This document shows positions 34,542 to 48,100 of a stretch of DNA of 64,000 bases, in pieces. Location: positions 186,001 through 250,000 of the forward strand of contig JAVXUO010003231.1 of assembly GCA_033065855.1 (NCBI GenBank), in the 5' to 3' direction. The position numbers were made by a program, and so were the translations under genes. This DNA is from Escallonia rubra (lineage: Eukaryota; Streptophyta; Magnoliopsida; Escalloniales; Escalloniaceae). Below the pieces are notes generated by a model that saw only the letters and a program-made list of their open reading frames with translations, had not been told where the DNA came from and did no database searches. Position 1 is the stretch's first letter; each line of letters starts with the position of its first letter.

Positions 34542-35736
34542 CCATCTTCTCCTCAATAGGTGGCAACAGCACTACCTTCTTATGCCAGAATTACATTGCA
34601 TAACATGACTATTATGTTCGAAGGATGCATTACAGCCACCGACAGGGGTCATCAAGCTCATAATGAATGTGTTTTCTGTTTCAATTTAACATTATTTCCC
34701 AAGAAAACAATCTCAAAAAGCTGAATCCTCTACAATCCATTCTCATTCACTTAACATTCAAAACATGTACATTGTACAACAAATTAAAACTTGAACCAAG
34801 CATGCAGGTCTATCATTTCATGTCAATCGAAGCAAAAATTGTAGTATAACTTTCAAGTTCTCATGTTCACAAAAGAAATTTTTTTAAAAAAAATCTATAC
34901 AATGACTAACTCTTAAAACATTAAATTCTAGTAAAGGGAGCTCAAACTCACCACCCGATATCAAGATCAAACCGAACCCGAGTCAACCCATTTCCAATAA
35001 TGCTTTTTACAGTAAACCGGTGTCGTCGAGGTGTACTGTGAACTGATTGCTGGGAACGTCGAGATTCACCGGTGTCGTCGGTGTACCGTGAGGCTTCGCC
35101 GGGAACGTCGCCGGCGTAAGGCTCTGTCGCCGGAAGGTGCAAGTGGTCGCCGTGTCTTCACCGGATATTGGACGGCGTGAGTGGCCGCTGGTCGATGGAA
35201 GGCACGCGGTGCACAGTGAGATTGAGTCTCGAACAATCGCCGGCGGTAGCTAAGACGCCGGAAGATTCACCGGTGTCGTCGAGGTGTCGTTGGTGTACCG
35301 TGAGGATTCGCCGGCGTAAGGCTTGGTAGATGCGTCTGCCGGGATCTCCACCGGTGGATGTGGCGTCGCGGTGGACGGCGTGAGGAGCCGCTGGTCGATG
35401 GAAGGCACGCCGGTGTTGGTAGATGGGTCGCCGTCCGATCCTTATGGGTGGCGGTGACGTCGCTGTGTCGCCGGAAGATCCCGGCGTGAGAGCCGTCCGA
35501 TCGCTGTGTCTTCGCCGGGACTGTCGCCGGCGTGAGGAACTGGAGAGAGAGTGAGAGTTGTGGCCGGCAGAGTAAATGAGGGGAGGGAGAGTAAATGAGG
35601 GGAAAAGCAGGGAATTAAAGGGTGGGGTGACGTGGCGTGATCTAGACCCTTCCCTCCCACCCACTTAGATCGGACGGCTGTGACAGGGTCACAGCACCAC
35701 TGCTGTAACCCTAGCCACAGCAGTGGATCGGGATCC
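34542..35736 (-). repeat. Right 1,195-bp terminal inverted repeat
   Basis: Exact inverse counterpart of 26558-27752, including the same open frames in mirror orientation. It brings the GC-rich arm to within about 400 bp of the UVR8-like start codon, in the orientation pointing outward toward that gene. Confidence 0.95.
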
Positions 35737-35745
35737 TTTACTGCC

Positions 35746-35831
35746 TGTGTTGTGGCCCTGGCGTGGCGGGGTTTTTGTAACTTGTACCTCCAATTGCCAG
35801 TTATCTTGGCCTCGTCCCTTTCAGTACTTTT

Positions 35832-35872
<41 letters not shown>

Positions 35873-36132
35873 CGGCTTATGTACTGTGTATATATAATAC
35901 GGATTATTAATTTATTATTATTATGTTAAAAGAGTTGAGGCCGAGAGAAGCACATGTGCTTTCTCTGACTGGCCCTCTCCAATGGAGTAATAAATAATCC
36001 ATGTGTGTGTTGTGTATCTAGAAAATTCGGGGAGATACTTTTCTGTCGCCTTTAAGGTTTAATCCCTCTCTCTCTCTCTCTCTCTAGTATCTTTCGAGAG
36101 CCCGAAAGTCAAAGGCACACGCACAGTGTGAG
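35746..36132 (+). promoter_or_regulatory. Proximal promoter and 5' UTR of the UVR8-like gene
   Basis: It contains a TA16 run (35837-35868), a TATATAATACGG stretch (about 35888) that could serve as TATA box, and a CT-rich tract (36066-36087, TC repeats) of the kind common in plant 5' leaders just before the ATG at 36133. The MULE end is 396 bp upstream of the ATG, so any older distal promoter is displaced by 9.2 kb. No transcription start can be fixed from sequence. Confidence 0.5.
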
Positions 36133-39100
36133 ATGGAAGAGCAAGGAGGAGTAAGTAGTAGCAGTAGTGAAACTGCAGGCAGTGGACCGGCTCCCGTTCG
36201 TCGGGTGCTTCTCATCTCCGCTGGTGCTAGTCACTCTGTTGCTCTCCTCTGTAAGTTACAAACCGTACCTTCTACTGCTATTTGCAAGTCTGTGATATGT
36301 TTGTTTGCTGATCATTTTGTAAATTGGGTATGAATTTTTCGCCATTTAAAGAATGCCCTGTGGCAGGTTTGAGCATTTTCTGACACTGGGATTACCCATG
36401 GTTATGATCTTGTACTCTGTTACGTGAATTCCTGTTTTGTGAAACACTAACTTATAATTAGGTACTCTTATACACACTTCGCACTCAGGATACCTGTCAG
36501 GGCATTTGTGCTAGTTTCCGTATTTTTTTTTCGTTTCTATTGGTTTTAGGGAAATGCATTTTTATGTCAACTTGAAAACCTGGTCATTTGTCATGAAAAG
36601 ATCAGTTGAATTTTCATTGGGTTCTCTGTTTCCAATCAGACACGCTCTGATAACTACCAAGGTGGATTGGTTATTGTCATTGGGCTTGGAATGATACCCA
36701 TGAATAGTGGTAAGGCTATTTTTGTTCCAAAAGGTTGTCAATTTGATCCTTTAATGTGAAAGACTTGGCGTTAATTAAATTTCTTAGGAGGTGTGTATCG
36801 CAGGGGTCACTTGGCAAAGCACATGGCACCACACTTGAACATCCCGCACAAGACTGGCCATGATGGCCAGTCTTTTTCCGGTATTCAAAGTAGTATTTAG
36901 CTCAGGCATCTGACTACCACTGTTGAACTGCTTATCAAAGCTTTGATTGGAATTAGAGGCTGGACTGAGTATTCTCAATGGTGAATGTCATTTCTAAAGG
37001 AAGAGAAACATCTAGGCTCCATCCACTCGGGCATGACACGAACGCTTGGAAGTAGGCCTTAACCTATGTTACATGGACTCGGTACGAGTGTCAGGATCGG
37101 ATACGTGTCTAAGTGTCGGACTCGTCTAATTTTGAAAACTCAAGACACGGCGACACGGCAAAATGTTCATATTTGTTATTTCTTTTTAGTTATTTCGAAG
37201 GTAAAAAGGTGTTTTGTGTGATGCACTTGGTTTTAATTGACAACTAGCTATGAAGCACCCGGTGCGGCAATTGGGGTGAAGCACCGGCACCGGATACGCT
37301 TCGGGTGCGGCATGGGTGCGTGTTCGATTTTATTGATTTATTTTTTTAATTTCTTAAATTCCGTGTGCGGCTCGGGTGCGTATCCGACATGTGACCACCA
37401 GCGATCTGTGACCACCGTGGAGATTTGTGACCACCGGCGACTCAAGCGACCACCGACAAGGAATCAGAGAGGAGGAGAAGAAGAAGAAGACGAAGGAGGA
37501 GGAGGAGGAAGAGGAAGAGGAAGAGGAGGAGGAGGAGGAGGAGGAGAAGGAGAAGAAGAAGAAGACGAAGGAGGAGGAGGAGGAGGAGAAGGAGAAGGAG
37601 AAGGAGAAGAAGAAGAAGGAGAAGATCTCACCGGCGAACCAAGTGCGGCGCTGCGCTGTGGCTGGAAGAAAGGAGAAACCTTGTACATCGATGTTATCGA
37701 GGTGGCTGGGAGTTATTAGATAATAAAGACTTTTGACTTTTGCTATTTCATTTGTGTACCCACTTATTAACTTATTAATTAAATCAGCCCCAATACTTCA
37801 AAGAAATAATAGTACTACATATACAAACTTCATTGTGTTCAGTTATACAATTTCAATATTTACAAAACAGCCTAAACTTAACAAACTATCACTAATTTAG
37901 TTGAAAACTTCAAAATTCAAGAAGTAACCCATTAAACTTAACAAAATCTCACTATTTTAGTTGGAAATATTTATGCTTTTTTACATATATCTAACACATT
38001 TTAAGATTCAAATTGTTTACAAATTTAATAATAAATGTATATAGTTAAAAAAAATATTTATAAAATCTGCCGTATCCCGCCGCACCCGTATCCTAAATTT
38101 TTTAAAAATGCCTTATCCGCGTATCCACACCCGTGTCGTATCCGCACCCGCACCCGCACCCGTGTCGTATCCGCACCCGCACCCGTGTCGTATCCGCACC
38201 CGCACCCGTGTCTGTGCTTCATAGACAACTAGTCTCCTATCAAAGCAATAACTAATTAAACAAAAAACTATATATAGTATTGATAATGTCATATCCTATG
38301 AGATGTGTCGGACACATATCACATACTCATGTCCAAGTGTCGAGTGTCCAACACGGGTACTTCATGCAAACCGAAAAGTCCATGTTACATAGGCCTTAAT
38401 TAACCATTGAGCATTTAGGCTTCTATGCCTGTAAAGGCTCACATGCTTCACCTACCTCACTGTCCTTTTGCAGTAGGTTGCCGGTCGGTGATCTCAATCA
38501 TGCAATGTCATCGTGACTTACCCTTGACTTTGCATGACTCTTGACGTGGCCCCCAGCATAAATAAGGCTGCCAATGTCACTTGTTATAGATGTTAATTTT
38601 ATCTACTTGAGAGTTCTGCTAATAGATATATGGCCACTCTCTTTCCATCCATTGCCTCCGCCCTTTTATCACAACCGAAATATCAAAGAAGTCTAGGCAT
38701 CACATCTAGGATATAGGTTGCATCACACTCCATTCCACTTCAAAGCCCTGATTGCTTCTTTACAAAGTTGCTCGTCCGGCAAAGAGTGTAGGTGCTTGCT
38801 AAAGTTGGAATTAAGGTTGAAGGAGATGAAGAAGAAATGAAAGAGATTAGAGGACAGGTTTGACATTAGATGCCCTAATCTCCCTCAAATTGCTATTTAT
38901 GTAACCAACATGTCACATGACAATTATACCCTTAAACATAAAAATAAGTACATGCCCTGCTTGTCTTGGACACTATGAGCATAGTACTTGGTACCCCTTT
39001 AGTTAGAACATCTGCTAGTTGATCTCCGGCTCGCCTAAAAGTACAAATTAGACCATTATCCAGCTTTTCTTTGGTAAAATGTCTCTCCACTTCAACGCGT

Positions 39101-42100
39101 TTAGTTTTGTCGTGTTGGGCAGGATTGTGAGCAATGTTAATTACAGCTTGTCACGATACAACCTCGTACGACTGTCAAGCTGCACACTCTAAGCTCCTAT
39201 AACAAAGCTAGCAACCAAAGCAAATCACAAACATCATTAGCCTTAGCTCTAGATTCTGCTTCAGAACTTGATTAGCCAATGCTTCTTACTCCTGAAAGTT
39301 ACCAAATTCCCTCCAACTAAAGTAAGGTACCAGAGGTGGATCGACAGCAAATCCAGCCCAGCTGTATCTGCATATGCCTCCACTCTTGAGTGACCGTGCC
39401 TAGAAACCAAAGTACTCTTTCCGGGGCAGCCTTAAGGTATCAGAGCACATGGTGAACAGCTTCCATGTGAGAGTCCTTTAGAGCATTCATAAATTGGTTC
39501 ATGACTCCTACTGCATATGCAATATCAGGAGCGTATTAGACAAAGAAATCAACTTCTCAACTATGCTTTGATATCTTCCTTTACCAACCGAATTTACATC
39601 TCCGTCTTCCCCAAATAATACATATGGTTCTATCGGCATGTCAACTGATCTGCAACCAAGCATTCTTGTTTCCTTGAGTAGATCCAAGGTACAGTCTCGT
39701 TGGGAGATAAAAATGCCTCTCTTCAATCGGTTAACTTAAATTCCGAGAAAGTATTTCAGAGCTCCTAGATCCTTTATTTGGAACTCCTTAGCCAGATAGG
39801 CTCCAAGTTCCGCTATCTCCACATGATCTTCATGGGTCATTGCCATATCATCAACCTAAACAATGAAGGTGGTTACCCTTCCCTGTGGTGAGTGCTTGAT
39901 GAACAAGGCGTGATCACTTTAACTTTGTAGATTGCCATATCCCAATTGCTCTGGAGAACAGCTTGAACCAAGCCATAGGAGGTTGCTTCTCCCCGTACCA
40001 AGATTTCTTGAGTCGGCGCACCTTCCCCGAATCTGAAGGAGATGAAAAACCGTATGTATATAGACTTCTTCCTCTAAGTCTCCATGTAAAAGGCTTTTTT
40101 CATGTCAAGTGGGAATAGTGGCCATTCCCGATTCTGCAGTTGCTACCAAGGAAGTAGAACTCTGATGGAATTCATCTTAGCTACTGGAGCAAACCTTTCT
40201 TGATAATTGATCTCACATCTCTGAGTGAATCCTTTAGCTAACAATCTAGCTTTGTACCATTCCACCGACTCATTCACCTTGTGTTTCACTGTGAACACCC
40301 ATTTGCGTCAACTATCTTCTTGCCCTTACGTAGTTCAACTAACTCCCAGTATTGTTTTTCTGAGGAGTTCTCATCTCATTAGATATGGCATCTTTCCACT
40401 CTGTCCAAGGCATCCTGCAGATTCTTAGGAATAGAAACATAATGCAAGTGGGATACAAAAAGGTACGATAAAATGGTCAAAGGTGACAATATGAAACAGA
40501 ATTGGATATGCAATGTGGAGTACATGACCTAACACCCTTGTGAAGTGCAATAGGAACTTCAAGGTCACCAGAAGATTGCCTCGTCTCAAGGACTTTGATT
40601 GGCAGGGAAGAGGAACGACTTTATCCTTATTCCTCGTGGAGTAAACTTGTAGATATTTTCTAGTTGTGTTGTTTTCACCACCAGACTCTGACAAAGATAG
40701 TTGTTCTCTATGTTACACGGACCCTTCACTTTGGGGTGAAGGGGCGGTGTCGACCCGACCGGATACAGACACCGGTACGGGATTTATGTCAGACTCGTTA
40801 GTTGCCGGATTGATATGCCATGTCGATAATTCCGGTGGAAGAAAATGAAAGAAAGAAGAAAGGGCTGCAAATCTGGTCCGTAGTTGGAAGCAATATTTAA
40901 TAATCAATTGCAATATGTTGGTAAGCTTATAAAAGAAATAAAGAAAAAAACATACGCGAACATGTACCTCCTTTCTTTACGAGCATGAAAAACACAGTTA
41001 CCTCAATGCTCTTCAATTATATAACATTATCCTTACCAATTGTGGTGCGATAAGGGTTCAACGAATATGTCTTGAACACCTTAAAAAAACAAGTTATGTT
41101 GACACTGGGTTGAGGCGCGGACTAGGTCGCTCTCTTTAAGACGGTTCGCTCCCTTACGGAATGTTCCGATGCAATAGGTTATAGCACGCTGCCTCCAGGA
41201 TACAACAGCCCAGCGATTTTGCTGTAGTTTCTCTTAGCTTGCACAACTAGAGAAGCAAAAGCTCCACACAACACCCTTCTTTGCCCAAAAAATGCATTAC
41301 TTAGATAATAGATTAAAACTAAATATTCCTAACCAACAGTGTTAACCGAGACAAGCTTTGGCTCTGGCAAAACTAGGTTAGTGCTTCTTCAACACTTCCT
41401 TGGTCGCTTCCGGGTGGAAATGACTCTGCCAGAAAACTTTACCCAAACTTAAGGTGCAAGATAGGTCCATGCTTTTGGACCGGTCTCTTAAGGCACCATG
41501 CTGTAATCCCCCCGTTGCCAGCTTGTCATTGCAATTTGCATGCGAACAGTAAGCATGGATGGAGCTCTTTGTCACTGGATTTGTTGTGTACAAGTTTAAA
41601 AAAAACAGACTTGTGGAGTAGAGATAGACTAGGTTCCATGCCCCGGAGGTGATTGCATTTTACAATCAGCATGTAGAAAAACCATTTAAACATGCAGAGC
41701 ATAGACCATGTAGACACTTAGCAGTTTTCCTTACTTCTGTTATTCTATTGAAAAAATATGCCATCTAAAACAAAGATGCTTACCTTTTTATGTGTGTATA
41801 TATATGTATGCAAATGCAAACTAAAGACCTAGAACAATCTCTTTGGTCTTTTGACCGTTGGCTACCACCCACAATTTCTAACGGCTAATTTAGTTAATGA
41901 GGGAATAATTATTCTCTTAATGTTAGTTTATGAGGGAAATAAATTATTGTAACACCCACAATTATTCTTAATGAATATTTTTATTAAAATACTCCAACAA
42001 TCCCCAACTTATATTTTAATAAAAATAGTAATAATAGTAATGCAAAATAGGGCAAAGATAGAATATCATGCATCATGAAGGTGGCTCTGCCTTGAAACCT

Positions 42101-45100
42101 TCACTTAGCGTTTCGGCAATTCTCGTACTAGAGTCAAAGTGGCTCAGCCTTGAAACGATGACTACTTGAGGGCACGTGGAATTGCGTTAGACACATGACA
42201 TTCCAGGTGTTCAAAACCAAGCTTCTCAAGCCAGCACGTTACAGCTTTGTGCTTTATCCCAGCTTTCGTGAGTGCTCTAGAGAATTAGCCCAATTTTCAT
42301 ACAAAGCGGCCCCACTTCCACACTCATATAGGTGAGTCTATCAATGATGCTCTCGTAACTAACACATCCCACCCGTATGGGCTATAGAACTCACTAAGAG
42401 ATTAAAAACAATCTCAACCTCTAATATCGTTACGAGAAACATGTACTTACACCATAGGGAGGGACATTATGTCATAAGACAAGAATTAGTACATGTTTAA
42501 AAACCAGTCACTCTATAGTTCGTTGGTCCCCTTACCTAGTTCTTGGGATCTCCGGTCCCTAGGAGGTTGTATATTATAGGTGACTTATACAATTTTGGGC
42601 TAACGTCCTTATCCCCCTCGATGTAAATCAGACCTTTGCCTCTAGCTAGAGTTTTATTATCACATAATTCTCAACAAAGGTCTGATTAACAGGCGGTATG
42701 CATACATTAACCAACACAGGCAATAACCAACCTGTTCCATTCCCAAGGCAACACATGCCTTACCTCGATTCCATCATGTTCGATGGCCAACAATTTGTCC
42801 AGCCAAACAGTATATACCATCCCATGTTACACCATGACATTTTCAATTTGGGACATAGCTTGAGGTAATACATGACAAGATAAGTGTCAATCAATGCCCT
42901 TACTTTCACCAAAAGAGCAATAGTTTTATCAATGATCGTGCTAACAGTCAGTAGTCTTGCTATTAGAAATCACAAACATGTGACTAATAGTCTACTACTA
43001 GGAGCTACTCTACCTTTTGAGGCCAATAGCATGTTGCTGATAAGAGATTCTTACGTCTCTTGATTCCACAAATCTCACAACTTATTCTTACCTGCATAAA
43101 ATCTCTTATTTTTGTTTTCTCTCTTTAAGAGTAAAACAACATTGTTTTATCTTTGACATATTCGATCAAATTTTTTAAAATCCTTCAAAGCAAATAATAT
43201 ACTGCAAAATTCCAAAATTAACTCCATAGAATGACCGTGTCTCAAATTACTTTCACGCAGCTTCAAAAATTAAATATAAAACAATTTCGTTTCAATAATG
43301 CTACTGCGTATGATCTCAAAAAACTTTCCAAGGCTCCTCCTTGTAGAGACTCGTGGAATCTTCTTTAGCATTCAACGAGGTTATTTCTAGAATTTAAATA
43401 AACCCTGGCCTAGATTTCCATGAACTCTTAGATTTATGAAATGAAACTTTGCATAAGACTGAAATTTGCACAGACTTTAACTTAAAGTAAAAGACCATGT
43501 ATCAGAGGTAAATCCAACCACATTCATATCCATTTATCACCACAAAACATGTTCAACATCAATCCAGAAAAGCTTAGTGTGTTGGAAACCTCATTAAAAA
43601 AAAAAGACCCATTCATATGATCATATGGTTTGATGATATAATAACTTATTAGGTCGTAAACACGTCTAGGAAATCCATGAAATCTAACATTATAAATGCA
43701 AGCTTATTTTAGCACACGCTTGAAACAATGTACCTAATAGTTGATCAGGTACTTTAATGTGGCCTAAGAGTTTTACCTCAACATGCATGTCAAGTTTACG
43801 GTGTCCAAAAACCCTTTTTATTATTAGTGTTTTTTCTTTAAAATCACGATATAACCTCGAATGGCTAGATACTAAATTCCTTCATTCATGTAGAAAACGT
43901 ACATTTGGCTCTATGCACAGCCTAAAAGCTTTCTTTTATGCTCTGCCAAACATCGATGATTACCACTAGGTTATCATTAGTTATACGTGTACATCTAGTT
44001 GACTTCTTGTCATACTTTTTGTACTTCGCTCCTAGAAGTCTAGTAAAGGATGGCACTTACTTGTATATGAAGCTAGTACAGAGAGTTTCAAACCATGTTT
44101 AATATGGCATTGATAAACTCCTTATTTTGCCAACACAACCTACACATGTATATCCGTCAAACATAACCAAATCTACTTATATGCCAATTCTAGCATTCAC
44201 TCATTTAAGTCTAAGCAGCAATTGCCATTTACATGCCTCATTCAACCAAAGGATGATAACTTTCACAAGATACTAGTGAAATAAGCAATTGCCATTTACT
44301 TGCCTCATTCAACCAAAGGATGATAACTTTCACAAGATACTAGTGAAATAATCTAAAGATGATGGCCAGTTATACACATGAGACTAACCCAATCAGGGAA
44401 GGCATTTCCATCAAAACTAAGGTTCTACCAAAGTGAACATAAATTGCAAATAAGTTTGGCATGTCATTTTATAACCATCGGGCTTATTACTTTCCTTCCT
44501 CGACATCACATGGAGCTAAAACACAAGAACATCATTAATAGCTCACAATTTCAAACATGGGAACACAATTTTTTTAAAAAAAAAAATCCCATCATTAATA
44601 GCTTACCACGAGAAACACCCACGAACATGGACAAAACAAGTGCACCCAAAGGCACGTTGTGTAACAACAAAGGAAGAAGCCGATGGCAGACGAGACAAGA
44701 CTCCAGTTGGTCTTTTGAAGTGAAAATCCTAGAACGTACGCGACTGGAGTTGAGAACGGCAGTGGTTAACACTGCATCTCCCCAATATGGCTTGGGTACA
44801 TGCATTTGATACAAAATCGTGCTACCTCTAGAAGATGACAATTTTTGCGCTCGAAATCCCAGTTGAGAATTATCTATTGATGGATAATACCATTGTCGTT
44901 CAAATACCACTATAGAAATAAGTTGAGTTTGAATCATTTGGTGAAAAGTCTTGAAGCGCAACATATTGCTCTTGAGTTTTGAAAAATAGACCCAAGTTGT
45001 TTGAGAGAAATCATCAATGCCAGTTATAGACAATCGAAAACCACAAAGAGATATAGATGGAGATGGACCGAAAATGAGTTTGTTTATAGAAAATGGCATA

Positions 45101-48100
45101 TAACTTTATTGAAGCATAAAAGGAATGACACACTGGTATTTAGCATGTTCACAAGTTCCAATTCACATTGAAACTGAGAAACATCATTATTTGCAGACAC
45201 AAAAAGGAAAAAGAATGTTTGAATAAGCGACAAGTTAAATGTCCTAAGTGTCTATGCCAAAGCCCAGCTTGATCTGAGAGAGCTTGATGACTGGTCAAAT
45301 GATGAGCCTGATCAACCTTTGACAACTCCGTGAAACAAGGATCCAGAAAGTAGACACCATTCCTTTCATCCCCACCGGCAATCTTCCTCCCATATCCCGA
45401 ATCCGAAAAGATACAATGAGAAGGGAAGAAGGTTATAGTACAATTAAGGGAGTTGATAACACTACTAACAGACAACGGGTTTGTGGAGAAATTCGGAACA
45501 TGTAGCATAAACGATAAGGATGTAACAACAGATATAGATATGAAAACTTTCCCTGACATATATGAAAGAGAATTATCCACGAGCCTAACTTTATCCCGGC
45601 CTGAACAAGTGTCATAAGAGGATTATAAAGTAGACAAACCAGTCAGTCATATGTTCTGAAGCCCTTGAGTTAATGACCAAAGAAGGGGAGGGATCAGAGC
45701 TTACGTTAAGAGCTATGGCTGAGCTACCTGTGTGGGCAAAGAAAGACGAGACAGCAAATGGTGTCTCCAAATTTAGACACAAGACCTCTAATAGACTGTA
45801 TCTACTCCAGCCTTAAAGTTCCCAAAATCACTGTCAATAGTAAAAGGGACTCCTGTAGGATACAAAGTGTCGATAGTGTCATGTGATGAGCATGAGCTGG
45901 TTACGAGAGCTATTACTGGAAGTCTTGGAAGGATTTCCTGTGTGACTCAGGGCCTTTTCCTTTGCTAGAGTCTCCGATACGCCTCACGTGTATGCCTATT
46001 CTCGTCGCGATAATGATAGTGTAGTTTGTTTTTTCTCATTTCCTAACCGTGACTGCTTTTGGTTATGACAAGACTTTCTCTCAATTATCACGATGGGGAG
46101 AGGAGACTAGAGCAGAGGTCTCATACGGTCTTGAGTGAAGCATAACACTCTGACGGCTCTCTTCTGTCTGAAGATAGGCAAAAGCAGTCTGAAGGGAAGG
46201 AAGAGGTTCCTTTCCTAATATCTGGACTCTAAAATGATTCATTTCGATCTTGAGATCAGCCGAAAGCTATATTCTCACTGGTATTCTAGTAACTGTCGCA
46301 ACTTCTGAGTATCCTCTACACATGTCATATGAACATCTTGGTAAAGATCAAGCTCCTGACACAATCTTCTTTGTTTGAGTATTAGATTGTCATGCTGCAA
46401 TCCTTTTGCGATGTTTCATGTAATTGTCATTTCAGCTCAAATATTTGAGCTGCTTTTCCATCCTTAGAATACATTTGCGAGGCTGACTCCAAAATTTCTT
46501 GGGATGTGTCCGTAAGTAAAACTTGCTACTAAATGTTAATATGAACTCGGTGGGGGTGTGTCCGTAAGTAAAACTTGCTTTTGGTTATGACAAGACTTTC
46601 TTTCTCTCAATTATCACGATGGGGAGAGGAGACTAGAGCAGATGTCTCATACGGTCTTGAGTGAAGCATAACACTCTGTCGGCTCTCTTCTGTCTGAAGA
46701 TAGGCAAAAGCAGTCTGAAGGGAAGGAAGAGGTTCCTTTCCTAATATCTGGACTCTAAAATGATTGATTTCGATCTTGAGATCAGCCTAAAGCTATATTC
46801 TCACTGGTATTCTAGTAACTGTCGCAACTTCTGAGTATCCTCTGCACATGTCATATGAACATCTTGGTAAAGATCAAGCTTCTGACACAATCTTCTTTGT
46901 TTGAGCATTAGATTGTCACGCTGCAATCCTTTTGCGATGTTTCATGTAATTGTCGTTTCAGCTCAAATATTTGAGCTGCTTTTCCATCCTTAGAATACAT
47001 TTGTGAGGCTGACTCCAAAATTTCTTGGGATGTGTCCGTAAGTAAAACTTGCTACTAAATGTTAAATGGACTCGGTACGAGTGTTCCATTCGGATACATG
47101 TCCAAGTGTCGGAGTCGTCTAATTTTCAAAACAAAGATACGGGACACTGCAAAATATTTCTATCTGTTACTGTTTTTCAGTTACTCCTTAGGTAACATGG
47201 TGTTTTCTTTGATGCACATTTTTTTGATTGAAATCTTATCTCATCTCAAAGCAATAACGAATCAAAAGAAACACTTTAAGATAGTGTTCTGGCATCTCCT
47301 ATGGGATGTGTCGGACGCATATCCCATACCCATGTCCAAGTGCCAAGTGTCCAATACGGTTACTTCGCGCATTTTGAGAATTCATGTAATATATTACATG
47401 AATCGTGGAGTTATGTAATATATTACAGATATTAGTAGTATATATTACATGTAATATATTCTACTAATATCTGGCTCTAGGGAATTTTGTAACCAATTCA
47501 GGATCGTGGAGTTCTCTACGTCCTACTATACAAAAGAAATATCCTCTGAAATCTTGAAATTAGTATCAAAGAAATGAAAAAAAAGCAAAAAAAAAGAAAT
47601 CAGTAATGCGGTAGAAGACACTGACAAAGGATATCAATCAGTGCAGAAATAGGTCAAGCACATCACCATAGAAGAGCCAAAATTACTGTAGCATGAAAAA
47701 ATGATTGAACAGGTTCATTCCTCCGTTTTCCATGCAAGCCAGCGACAAGAAATGCGAAATTGGACACCCAAATGAAGGACTATTGAGACGAAATTTAAGG
47801 CGGCTTATCCTTTACCTCAAGCGTAGCCCATGCAACTGGAATCCAGGAAACTTGGATCAAATCCAGGGAAATTCAGATCTACAAAACTGGGTAAGGAAAC
47901 ATCAACCGGAAGAAAACAGCAAATTTGAGGGCCAAACAGACGGTTTTTGGAGGGGTTTTGGTTGCACAACTAGGTCCACCTTTTGGTGGTGGTTTCGTCC
48001 CCTATAACCGTGATGACATCAGCATAATGAACCCTGCTGGCATCAGCAACAGGTTGCTCTTTGCTTCTTCAATGACACTAGGAAAAAAGGACTGATATGG

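Larger units (their letters stand above)
26558..35736. mobile_element. 9.18-kb MULE with 1,195-bp terminal inverted repeats and a FAR1-family transposase
   Basis: The element starts GGATCCCGATCCACTGCTGT and ends with the inverse. The perfect 9-bp duplication TTTACTGCC flanks it (26549-26557 and 35737-35745). Both inverted repeats are 1,195 bp (26558-27752 and 34542-35736) with no net indel and almost no mismatches, so insertion or arm conversion is recent. Inside is a plus-strand transposase gene (30481-32805). The arms carry GC-rich CCGGCGA-type motifs, and 168-residue frames appear identically in both arms; these are likely not proteins. Confidence 0.95.
37063..38391. mobile_element. hAT element split by a second hAT
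   Basis: The left end CCTATGTTACATGGACTC pairs with the right end AGTCCATGTTACATA. The flanking 8-bp duplication GGCCTTAA is perfect (37055-37062 and 38392-38399). Internal motifs GTGTCGGACTCG and GTGTCGGACACAT are repeated at the two ends. Without the inserted hAT (37248-38224) it is only about 344 bp, a hAT MITE. Related sequence occurs at about 47065-47395. Confidence 0.9.

Noticed and set aside
37427-37723. Poly-Glu/Lys frame that could pass as an acidic nuclear protein
   Set aside because: It is the translation of a GAA/GGA microsatellite inside a hAT element with clear termini.
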